From CAYQTO01 sp964420455 (GTDB taxonomy: Bacteria > Sumerlaeota > Sumerlaeia > SLMS01): a DNA stretch of 10,280 nucleotides. Location of the stretch: assembly GCA_964420455.1 (NCBI GenBank), contig CAYQTO010000137.1, positions 1 through 10,280 of the forward strand. The letters run 5' to 3'. Within the stretch, counting starts at the first letter, position 1; every line of letters starts with the position of its first letter. The position numbers were made by a program, and so were the translations under genes. The notes under the pieces are model-generated. The model had not been told where the DNA came from. It made no database searches and saw nothing but the letters and a program-made list of their open reading frames with translations. Shown piece by piece: positions 1-5,336 of the stretch.

Positions 1-437
1 TCCGCCACGGGGATGTCCGTGGTTCCCGCGGCAAGGATGCCCACAAGGCCTTCCCGGCGGGGCGGGGCCGTGGTTTCCAGGCGAAGAAGGCGTGCCTGCG
101 CCGACTCGATGTGCGCGACGGTGGGGAAGGCGTCCTTCACCGCATTCGCGGCGGCGGGTTCGATGCGCGTGGCGAGCACGTTTTGCCCCGCCTCGATCAT
201 GGCGCCGGCGATCGCCACGATCTGCTCCGATGTCTTGCCCTGGCAAAAGATCACCTCGGGGCGGCCGCGGCGGGCCTGGCGCTGGAGGTCAATCGAGGCG
301 AAGCCCATCTCGCGGATTTCCGCCTCGTGGAGGGCGCGCTCGCCCTCTTCCGGGGTCAGCGCGCCAGAGGCCACCTGCTCCAGGAGGCTCCTCAGGGTTG
401 GGCGTTCGTCCGGGGGCGGGGTCATCTCGCGGGACAT
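1..437 (-). CDS. larB: LarB, nickel-pincer cofactor biosynthesis protein (3' end beyond window)
   Basis: The first 145 codons are visible; the C-terminal part lies off the left edge. LarB carboxylates and hydrolyses nicotinic acid adenine dinucleotide to give pyridinium-3,5-biscarboxylic acid mononucleotide, the first step towards the nickel-pincer cofactor of lactate racemase (LarA) and related enzymes. Visible support: an N-terminal helical region of about 50 residues (SLLEQVASGALTPEEGE), then EVIFCQGKTSEQI (residues 61-73), the NVLATRIEP strand (86-94), and LVGILAAGTTDIPVA (131-145), which matches the start of the PurE-like domain of LarB. The start at 437 gives MSREMTPPP. A second ATG at 425 is possible, and neither has a strong Shine-Dalgarno sequence. 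It lies 16 nt after asd on the same strand, so co-transcription is likely. larC and larE are not in the window. The family call rests on remembered motifs. Confidence 0.85.
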   Translation of the reverse strand, partial: MSREMTPPPDERPTLRSLLEQVASGALTPEEGERALHEAEIREMGFASIDLQRQARRGRPEVIFCQGKTSEQIVAIAGAMIEAGQNVLATRIEPAAANAVKDAFPTVAHIESAQARLLRLETTAPPRREGLVGILAAGTTDIPVA

Positions 438-453
438 CGCGGAGTCGGCACCG

Positions 454-1488
454 TCAGGCGCCAAGGACCCCTTTCCCGAGGAGGGCCTCGGCGATCTGGA
501 CCGCGTTCAGGGCGGCCCCCTTGCGCAGGTTGTCGCTCACGATCCACAGGTCGAGGCTCGTGCCCGCGGGGTTGCTGATATCCTGACGGATGCGCCCAAC
601 GTAGGTCTCGTCGCGCCCGTCGGCGTAAACAGCCAGCGGGTAGTGGTTGTTGGCAGGATCGTCGACGACGACCACGTTGGGCTCGCGGGCGAGGAGTTCG
701 CGCGCCTGCTCCGGCGTTACGGGCTTCTCGAACTCGGCGTTTACGGCTTCGCTGTGGGCCCGATACACGGGCACCCGAACGCACGTGGCCGTAATCGCGA
801 TGTCCGGCGTCCGGAGAATCTTCCGCGTCTCGTTGACCATCTTCATCTCCTCCTTCGTGTAGCCATTCTCGAGGAAGACGTCGATGTGGGGGAGGACGTT
901 GAAGGCGATCTGATGGGGGAATTCGTGGCGGTCGAGCTCGTCGGCGGGCCGGCCCTCGAGGAGGTCGCCGGTCTGCTCCTCCATCTCCTCGATCGCGGCG
1001 GTGCCCTTCCCGCTGACGGATTGGTAGGTCGCGATGACAAGACGGCGGAGGATGAACGCCTCGTGCAGGGGCCGGAGCGCGTGGACGAGTTGAATCGTCG
1101 AGCAGTTGGGGTTGGCGATGATGCCGCGCGGGGGCCGCTCGCCTAGGAGGTCGCCGTTCACCTCCGGCACGACCAGGGGCACGTCGTGCTCCATGCGGAA
1201 CTGGCTGGTATTGTCGACGACGATGGCGCCGGCCTCGACGGCGACGGGTGCCCATTCCCGCGAGATGGAGGCGCCCGCGCTGAAAAGTCCGAGCTGGACT
1301 CCCTCGAAGGCCTCGCGGCTGACCGCCTCCACCGTCAGGAGGCGCCCCCGGTAGGCCACGCTGCGGCCGGCGGAGCGCTCCGACGCGAGCAACTTCACCT
1401 GCGAGGCGGGGAACTGGCGCTGCTCCAGAATCCGGAGCATTTCCTGGCCGACGGCGCCCGTGGCGCCAAGAATCGCAATGCTGATCAT
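454..1488 (-). CDS. asd: Aspartate-semialdehyde dehydrogenase
   Basis: 344 residues, the usual length for a bacterial enzyme. It reduces L-aspartyl-4-phosphate with NADPH to L-aspartate-4-semialdehyde, the branch point to lysine/diaminopimelate, threonine and methionine, in the cytoplasm. The Rossmann motif GATGAVG is at residues 8-14. The catalytic cysteine is C129 in NPNCSTIQ, the active-site glutamine is Q156 in TYQSVSGKG, and R238 (CVRVPV) and H245 (YRAHSEAVN) supply the substrate-binding and general-base positions. The C-terminus keeps the NPAGTSLDLWIVSDNLRKGAALN block. I chose the ATG at 1488 because it puts the nucleotide-binding strand (MISIAILGATGAVG) at the N-terminus. The frame is open further upstream, to a possible start at 1608, but that extension does not resemble the family. 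larB follows after 16 nt. A homopolymer separates its ribosome-binding site from the start codon (see separate entry). Confidence 0.97.
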   Translation of the reverse strand: MISIAILGATGAVGQEMLRILEQRQFPASQVKLLASERSAGRSVAYRGRLLTVEAVSREAFEGVQLGLFSAGASISREWAPVAVEAGAIVVDNTSQFRMEHDVPLVVPEVNGDLLGERPPRGIIANPNCSTIQLVHALRPLHEAFILRRLVIATYQSVSGKGTAAIEEMEEQTGDLLEGRPADELDRHEFPHQIAFNVLPHIDVFLENGYTKEEMKMVNETRKILRTPDIAITATCVRVPVYRAHSEAVNAEFEKPVTPEQARELLAREPNVVVVDDPANNHYPLAVYADGRDETYVGRIRQDISNPAGTSLDLWIVSDNLRKGAALNAVQIAEALLGKGVLGA

Positions 1489-1505
1489 CGGGGGGGGGAA
1501 CTCCT
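1489..1505 (-). promoter_or_regulatory. asd ribosome-binding site with a 9-base C tract in the spacer
   Basis: On the minus strand AGGAG (1505-1501) is followed by TT, nine C residues (1498-1490) and one G before the ATG of asd, so the spacer is 12 nt, longer than the usual 5-9. A second run of seven C lies just upstream (1516-1510). Slippage in the nine-base tract would alter SD-to-start spacing without changing the protein. The core AGGAG is clear; any regulatory role for the tract is inference. Confidence 0.55.
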
Positions 1506-1654
1506 GGGCGGGGGGGAGTGCTCGGGGCGCATGCAGCCCTGTCGGCGGGCAGACAAGGCCGCTCGTTGCCGCGTGTAAATGGCAAACTGGGGAGAAGGAA
1601 AGGCGCACCTCCGATGTGAAAGGCGCGCCCGGAAAAGGGAGCCGGATTAGGCCT

Positions 1655-1690
1655 TACTTTAGTATCTGTTCGGCACGTTGTTCGTTCAGG
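1655..1690 (-). promoter_or_regulatory. AT-rich patch in the asd leader, possible promoter or operator
   Basis: The 249 nt between the DtxR-like regulator and asd contain no gene that I can support. An AT-rich island stands out in it. On the minus strand TACTAA (1664-1659) is a passable -10 and forms half of a short palindrome, TACT-TT-AGTA on the plus strand (1655-1664). Three CGAAC half-sites lie just upstream, within 1668-1690 on the minus strand. No convincing -35 is seen at 16-18 nt. asd could instead be read through from the regulator gene. Confidence 0.2.
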
Positions 1691-1737
1691 GGAATACCAT
1701 GCCGGAGAGAAACTTCACACTCGTCCAAAAACGGGAC

Positions 1738-2148
1738 TCAAAAAGAGACACCCATCTTCTCGCCGGCGAGGCGGAACGCCTCGATAAGTTCCGGGCTCGC
1801 GAAGCTCTCGAGGCGCCGCGCTTCGAGCTGGAGATCCTCAAACTCCGCGCCGGACTTCATGAGGAATCCCTCGATGATGTCGAAGCGGACGCGGGCCCTG
1901 TTGGCGGCATCGATGCCCGCAGGCGTGAGGGTGAGCCCACGGTAGCGCTCGTAGAACGCGTAGCCAAGGGCGGCGAGGCGCTGCATGGCGCGGGTGACCG
2001 TGGGGCGGCTCATCCGGAGCCGCTCGGCGAGCTCGACGCCGCGCACGTATCCTTTCTCGTTCAGAAGGTCCTGAATCAGGAGCAGGTAGCAGCTAAGCTC
2101 CTGGGGAAGGTCATGAACGGGGGGGAGTTCTTGGGTGAACTTTTGCAT
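1738..2148 (-). CDS. DtxR/MntR-fold transcriptional regulator with degenerate metal sites
   Basis: 136 residues, about the length of MntR. A winged helix-turn-helix spans residues 37-75: GVELAERLRMSRPTVTRAMQRL is the HTH, and YERYRGLTLTPAG is the wing, nearly the MntR wing (YEKYRGLVLT). Residues 76-117 match the first part of the dimerisation domain. Members usually bind Mn(II) or Fe(II) and then repress metal uptake. Aligned by eye to Bacillus MntR, the ligand positions D8, E11, H77, E99, E102 and H103 become C20, L23, F89, R111, E114 and S115, so only one is kept. It may not respond to metal, or may do so differently. The ATG at 2148 is preferred because AAGGATAAAGAAG precedes it directly. 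The frame remains open 31 codons further upstream, but with no RBS. It has its own leader and lies 249 nt before asd. Its targets are unknown. Confidence 0.8.
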   Translation of the reverse strand: MQKFTQELPPVHDLPQELSCYLLLIQDLLNEKGYVRGVELAERLRMSRPTVTRAMQRLAALGYAFYERYRGLTLTPAGIDAANRARVRFDIIEGFLMKSGAEFEDLQLEARRLESFASPELIEAFRLAGEKMGVSF

Positions 2149-2219
2149 CTTCTTTATCCTTGGTGTGGTTCTCCGGATTCGATCTCGTGGAGTTTTCGCG
2201 GAGAGTCGGTTGGTGATGC

Positions 2220-2235
2220 AAATCCTTTCGGATTT
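2220..2235. promoter_or_regulatory. Inverted repeat upstream of the DtxR-like gene, candidate operator
   Basis: AAATCC (2220-2225) and GGATTT (2230-2235) are perfect inverted arms around TTTC, 72 nt before the regulator start. On the minus strand, a weak -35/-10 pair (TTGCAC, 16 nt, TAAATC) ends next to the repeat, so a protein bound here could block transcription. Autoregulation is common for DtxR-family genes, but the arms do not match a known DtxR or MntR box that I can name. Confidence 0.3.
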
Positions 2236-2321
2236 ATCCATCGGCCGGATCGGTGCAATCTACCTTTACAGGCGGATGGTCTCGACCAATCATGATGTTG
2301 GTTTGCGAAACTGTTGCCACT

Positions 2322-2368
2322 TTGACGCCTTACCGAAAAATCAGGGACATTACCGATAGAAACATCGG
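2322..2368 (+). promoter_or_regulatory. recX leader: -35-like hexamer and small inverted repeat
   Basis: The 292-nt region between the divergent regulator and recX is clearly more AT-rich than its surroundings and must hold both promoters. TTGACG (2322-2327) is a reasonable -35, but no good -10 follows at 16-18 nt. CCGAT (2353-2357) and ATCGG (2364-2368) form an inverted repeat with a 6-nt loop. Nothing else in 2236-2440 stands out, and I see no LexA box in this leader. Confidence 0.25.
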
Positions 2369-2440
2369 AAAATCGCGATTGCTGCTGAAATGTAATACCC
2401 TCTTGAAAGACGACACGTCCCAGCATGCCCGGAGGCAGCC

Positions 2441-3067
2441 ATGACGGTCCACATTACGGGGCTCCGCCGGAGCGGACGCGGACACTTCATTTTGTTGACC
2501 TTGGAGGCGGGCGAGGAGGTCCGGCTGCTGGCCGCAACGGTGGAGGCGCGAGCCCTGCGGAAGGGTTCCCGGCTGGCCGCGGGCGATTGGCAGGCGGTGC
2601 TCGACGAGGACGAGGAACTCCGGTGCCGGGAGGCAGCCTGGCGGCTGCTGGCGATCCGGGGCCGTTCCCGGGAGGAAATGCGCAGGGAATTGCGCAAGCG
2701 GCGTTTCCGAGACTCGTTCGTAGACCGATTGATCGCTGATCTGGAAAGCCGGGCTTATTTGGACGACCGGCAGGTGGCGCGGGATCTTGTATCGGATCTG
2801 ACCGAACGTTTGTTCGGTCCCAGACGCATCCGCAGCGAAATGGCCCGGCGGGGACTGGATCCGGAAGTGGCGGCGGAAGCGGTGGAGGAGGCGGCCGCCG
2901 CCAGGGATCCGCTCGCCGATGCGTGTGCTTTACTGGAAAAGTGGAACCGTCGGAGCATGCCCCGTGACGCTTTGGCACGGCGCCGTGCGGCGTTTGGCTT
3001 CCTCGCGCGGCGGGGCCATGATCCCGACATCGCCGCCGAGGCCGTCCGACGGGTGCTGGGGGAGTAA
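2441..3067 (+). CDS. recX: RecX, regulator of RecA
   Basis: 208 residues. RecX binds in the groove of RecA-DNA filaments, blocks their extension and moderates recombination and SOS induction. It is built from repeated three-helix units. Here the first unit carries the hallmark ALxLLAxRxRSxxEL pattern (REAAWRLLAIRGRSREEMRREL, about residues 63-84). The second has LESRAYLDDRQVARDL (101-116) and FGPRRIRSEMARRGLD (125-140), the conserved YLDD and G-x-x-RIRxEL signatures. The third unit (residues 155-206) ends in a repeat-like GHDPDIAAEAVRRVL. The N-terminal 60 residues form a short beta-rich extension found in longer RecX proteins. A clear GGAGG (2431-2435) lies 5 nt before ATG 2441. recA is not in the window, so this recX is unlinked from it. 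A strong palindrome lies inside the gene (separate entry). Confidence 0.92.
   Translation: MTVHITGLRRSGRGHFILLTLEAGEEVRLLAATVEARALRKGSRLAAGDWQAVLDEDEELRCREAAWRLLAIRGRSREEMRRELRKRRFRDSFVDRLIADLESRAYLDDRQVARDLVSDLTERLFGPRRIRSEMARRGLDPEVAAEAVEEAAAARDPLADACALLEKWNRRSMPRDALARRRAAFGFLARRGHDPDIAAEAVRRVLGE
2800..2819. repeat. Perfect 8-bp inverted repeat inside recX, resembling a CGAAC-type LexA box
   Basis: GACCGAAC (2800-2807), GTTT (2808-2811), GTTCGGTC (2812-2819). The core CGAAC-N4-GTTCG is the half-site and spacing of the Gram-positive-type LexA box. It encodes residues T121-P127, just before the conserved RIRSEM motif, so amino-acid constraint could explain part of it. Because it lies about 360 nt inside the gene, an operator role is uncertain. 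Confidence 0.5.
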
Positions 3068-3086
3068 CGGAGGGTTTCCCCGGCGG

Positions 3087-3119
3087 GCCGTTTCCAGTTG
3101 CCAGAAGGGCAGGAACGGC
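3087..3119 (+). terminator. Nested stem-loop after recX, weak terminator candidate
   Basis: GCCGTTTCC (3087-3095) pairs with GGAACGGC (3112-3119) with one bulged T, and inside it TGCC (3099-3102) can pair with GGCA (3108-3111). No T run follows directly, only CCTCGTTTGTTC, so it is a poor intrinsic terminator. It could serve as an mRNA 3' end or do nothing. The remaining bases up to 3170 show no other structure. Confidence 0.3.
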
Positions 3120-3170
3120 ACCTCGTTTGTTCATTGAGGAATCGTCCAAAGGCCCGGGGGCGCGCGTGCC

Positions 3171-4271
3171 ATGGCCCAGTATTGTGAAGTCTACAAGATC
3201 ACGTGCACGTGTCTGACGTGCGAAGGGGGCGTGTGCGCGCGTTCGGCGCGAACGCGGGCGGAGGCGGAGATCGCCCGAGGGGTGAAGCTGGACCGGGACG
3301 GGCACGAGGTCGGGGCGGAACGCAAGGCGGCTCCAGCGCCCCGCCCGGTCGAAAGCCCGGTTATCGTGGAGCCCGTTGGGTCCGGGGTCTCGCGGCGCGA
3401 GGTCGCGATTCTGGCCGCGTTGACGCTGCTGGCGATGCTGGTGGTGACGGGGGCGCTGCTGACCCTGAGGTCGGGTGAGGAGGAGGCGGCTGGGTCGCGG
3501 GCCGTGGCGGCGGCCGGCGTGGAACCGGTGCCGGCGGTGGAGGATCCGTTTGCGGCGGCGGTGCAGGCAGAGACGGCCGCAGATCCGGCACCCGCGGCAA
3601 CCCCGGAGCCGACCCCGGACGCCACGCCGGAGCCGGTGGTAATGGCGGAGGCGACCCGGCGATCCACGCCGCCGCCGATGCGCTCGTCCCCCGAGGAGCG
3701 TCCGGCACCATCGCCCGAGGTTGTGCGTCTCAAGGAGCGGGGAAACACCTTCGTCGAGCGGGGGAATTTTGCCGGCGCGCGCCAGGTGTACCGCGAGGCG
3801 ATCGAGCGCGACCCCTCGTTCTTTCAAGGGTACAACAATCTGGCGAATACCTACAGCGATCAGGGGCGTTACCTGGAGGCGGAGCCGATCTACCGCGAGG
3901 GGCTCCGGCTCGCCCCGGACTCGACCCACCTGCTGTTCAACATGGCCAATACCCTGCTGCGTTCGGGGCGCTATCGCGAGGCGGTGGAGATGGCGAAGGA
4001 GGTGCTGGACCTGGACCGCAACGATCTGGACGCGCACATGGTGGCGGGGATCGCGTATTACAAGATGGAGATGTACGCGCTGTCGACGCAGCACTTCGAG
4101 ACGGTGGTGCGGCGGAATTCGGAGAGCGCGGAGGCGCATTACAACCTGTCGCTCGTCTATCGGGCGATGGGCCAGCCGACGATGGCGTCGAGCCATTACA
4201 GCGAGGCGGTTCGGCTGCGGCCGGAGCTGCGTTCGCGCGAAGTTTTAAGGAACCTGGCGCCGGGGGGCTGA
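3171..4271 (+). CDS. Membrane-anchored TPR protein with cysteine-rich N-terminus
   Basis: 366 residues, no named family recognised. Order of parts: a cysteine-rich head with C5, C12, C14, C17 and C22 (CxCxxCxxxxC core), a basic stretch, one transmembrane helix at about 78-98 (VAILAALTLLAMLVVTGALL), a Pro/Ala/Glu-rich linker (about 101-182, with PEPTPDATPEP), and five consecutive TPR units at about 183-216, 217-250, 251-284, 285-318 and 319-352. Arginines before the helix and acidic residues after it suggest the head is cytoplasmic and the TPRs are outside the membrane. TPR arrays bind proteins, so a scaffold or assembly role is likely. The cysteines could bind zinc or an Fe-S cluster. The ATG at 3171 has no good SD; GAGG lies about 35 nt away, so leaderless or weak initiation is possible. 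It is 103 nt after recX and ends 9 nt before the convergent phosphatase gene. Confidence 0.85.
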   Translation: MAQYCEVYKITCTCLTCEGGVCARSARTRAEAEIARGVKLDRDGHEVGAERKAAPAPRPVESPVIVEPVGSGVSRREVAILAALTLLAMLVVTGALLTLRSGEEEAAGSRAVAAAGVEPVPAVEDPFAAAVQAETAADPAPAATPEPTPDATPEPVVMAEATRRSTPPPMRSSPEERPAPSPEVVRLKERGNTFVERGNFAGARQVYREAIERDPSFFQGYNNLANTYSDQGRYLEAEPIYREGLRLAPDSTHLLFNMANTLLRSGRYREAVEMAKEVLDLDRNDLDAHMVAGIAYYKMEMYALSTQHFETVVRRNSESAEAHYNLSLVYRAMGQPTMASSHYSEAVRLRPELRSREVLRNLAPGG

Positions 4272-4280
4272 GGGGCGGCC

Positions 4281-4946
4281 CTAGCGAAGGAGGTCGAGGA
4301 CGATGCCTTCGAGGTCGGGAGGGGCGGTGGCGTAGGCGACGGGCTCGTGAGGGGCGAGCTGGTCTCGGGTCTGTGTGCCCCAAAGGCAGGCAACGAAGGG
4401 GAGTTGGGCGGCGTGGGCGACCTGGGCGTCGGGGACGCCGTCGCCGATGATGAGGGCGCGCTCGGCGCGGATGTCGGCGAGTTGCTCGAGGAGGCCGCGA
4501 GGGTCGGGCTTGCGGGGGGTCTGGTCGCCGTTCTCGCCGCGAATATCGTCGAAATACCGGGTCAGGCCGAGCTGGTCGCAGGTGCGGTCGGTCATTGCCT
4601 GGGGCTTGTTGGTGAGGATCGTGAGAAGGACCCCCCAGTCCTTGAGGGATTCAAGGAGGGGAAAGACGCCCTCGTAGACGGTGGCGTTGTCGGCGGGGTG
4701 CTGGCGATAGTAGGTCATCATCTCGGCGCGGATGGCGGCGGTCTCCTCCTCGGGGAGGCCGGGAGGCATGGCGCGGTCCATGAGCTTGCCGACGCCGTCG
4801 CCGACAAAGGTGCGAATGGCGGCGACCGTGTGGGTGGGGAGTCCGCGGGCGGCGAGGGGGTGGTTCACGGCGTTGGCAATGTCGGAGAAGGCATCGATGA
4901 GGGTGCCATCGAGGTCGAAGATGGCGGCGCGTCGGATGTTGATCAC
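4281..4946 (-). CDS. HAD-family phosphatase, phosphoglycolate-phosphatase-like
   Basis: 221 residues. It has all four HAD motifs: D11-L-D13-G-T (nucleophile and acid/base), T112 in LTILTNKP, K146 in RKPDP, and GDGVPD (168-173) for Mg2+ binding. The helical cap between motifs I and II contains FVGDGVGKLMDRA, typical of the Gph subgroup, which dephosphorylates 2-phosphoglycolate formed during DNA repair or RuBisCO oxygenation. Related enzymes act on pyrophosphate or other small phosphate esters, so the substrate is not certain. No ATG fits: the start is GTG at 4946, giving MINIRRAAIFDLDGT, with GGGAG 10 nt upstream. The frame stays open far upstream, but only through antisense of neighbouring genes. 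It is transcribed divergently from the riboswitch gene and convergently with the TPR gene, apparently alone. Confidence 0.9.
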   Translation of the reverse strand: MINIRRAAIFDLDGTLIDAFSDIANAVNHPLAARGLPTHTVAAIRTFVGDGVGKLMDRAMPPGLPEEETAAIRAEMMTYYRQHPADNATVYEGVFPLLESLKDWGVLLTILTNKPQAMTDRTCDQLGLTRYFDDIRGENGDQTPRKPDPRGLLEQLADIRAERALIIGDGVPDAQVAHAAQLPFVACLWGTQTRDQLAPHEPVAYATAPPDLEGIVLDLLR

Positions 4947-5089
4947 GGGGGTGCGGCTCCCAAACGGGTGATGAGGCAGGTTAGGCGGCCCGGGGGGAGT
5001 GTGCAAGCTTTCCGCCGGGCGGGATGCTCCAAAGAGATTCAAGGTGGGGGTTTGATCTTGCCATCGCGGTGGCGTGTGGGGGTGCATGG

Positions 5090-5296
5090 GGGCTGCCGGT
5101 TCGGCGGGGGGGCGGGAGCCCGCCCGCGCGAGGAAAGAGGGAATCCGGTGAGAATCCGGAACTGCCCCGCAGCGGTAAGCGGAAACGACCGCCGCACGAT
5201 GGCACTGGCCGGGCGGACCCGGCTGGGAAGCCGCGGCCAATAGGCCTCCCCGGCGCGATGCCGGGACCGTCCGCAAGTCCGAAGACCTGCCGGTGA
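5090..5296 (+). ncRNA. Cobalamin (adenosylcobalamin-type) riboswitch aptamer
   Basis: The conserved core is read in order: GGGAA (5139-5143), the P5 hairpin TCCGG/CCGGA (5144-5148 with 5156-5160) with loop TGAGAAT, the core GCAGCGGTAAGC (5169-5180), CACTGG (5203-5208), GGGAAG (5225-5230), a GC-rich peripheral stem CCGGC/GCCGG around 5249-5264, and the B12 box AAGTCCGAAGACCTGCC (5275-5291). The order and wording match the RF00174-type aptamer closely, e.g. GAAGACCTGCC as in E. coli btuB. The 5' boundary is not certain. The region 4947-5089 before it should hold the promoters for this transcript and for the divergent phosphatase; TTGATC at 5054-5059 is the only -35-like hexamer I notice and has no good -10. 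Confidence 0.95.
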
Positions 5297-5299
5297 TTC

Positions 5300-5331
5300 C
5301 CCCGCCCTCCTGGCGGGGACACGCGAGGGCG
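5300..5331 (+). promoter_or_regulatory. Riboswitch expression platform: P13-like hairpin versus SD-sequestering pairing
   Basis: CCCCGCC (5300-5306) and GGCGGGG (5312-5318) form a perfect 7-bp hairpin with loop CTCCT. CTC in this loop (5307-5309) can kiss GAG in aptamer loop L5 (5150-5152), as L5-L13 does in known cobalamin riboswitches. CGCCCTC (5303-5309) is also a perfect complement of GAGGGCG (5325-5331), which contains the likely SD GAGGG, 7 nt before ATG 5337. The two pairings share bases 5303-5306 and the loop and cannot coexist. No T tract follows, so control is probably at translation rather than by termination. Confidence 0.65.
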
Positions 5332-5336
5332 TTTCC

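Noticed and set aside
13..1146. A 377-codon plus-strand open frame opposite asd and larB
   Set aside because: It runs opposite two recognised genes and has a low-complexity Arg/Val/Gly composition.
1489..1608. N-terminal extension of asd to the ATG at 1608
   Set aside because: The extension lacks family similarity, and the start at 1488 places the Rossmann motif at the usual position.
2149..2241. N-terminal extension of the DtxR-like regulator to the ATG at 2241
   Set aside because: The basic extension is not typical of the family. AAGGA lies directly before the ATG at 2148, and the extension overlaps the leader inverted repeat.
3541..3720. Possible DNA repeat in the Pro/Ala/Glu-rich part of the TPR gene
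   Set aside because: The similarity comes from repeated Pro-Glu and Ala codons in a linker; there is no exact tandem unit.
5300..5318. Intrinsic terminator before the exported-protein gene
   Set aside because: The stem is strong, but it is followed by ACACGCGAGGG with no T tract, so it fits a P13 kissing hairpin and translational control better.
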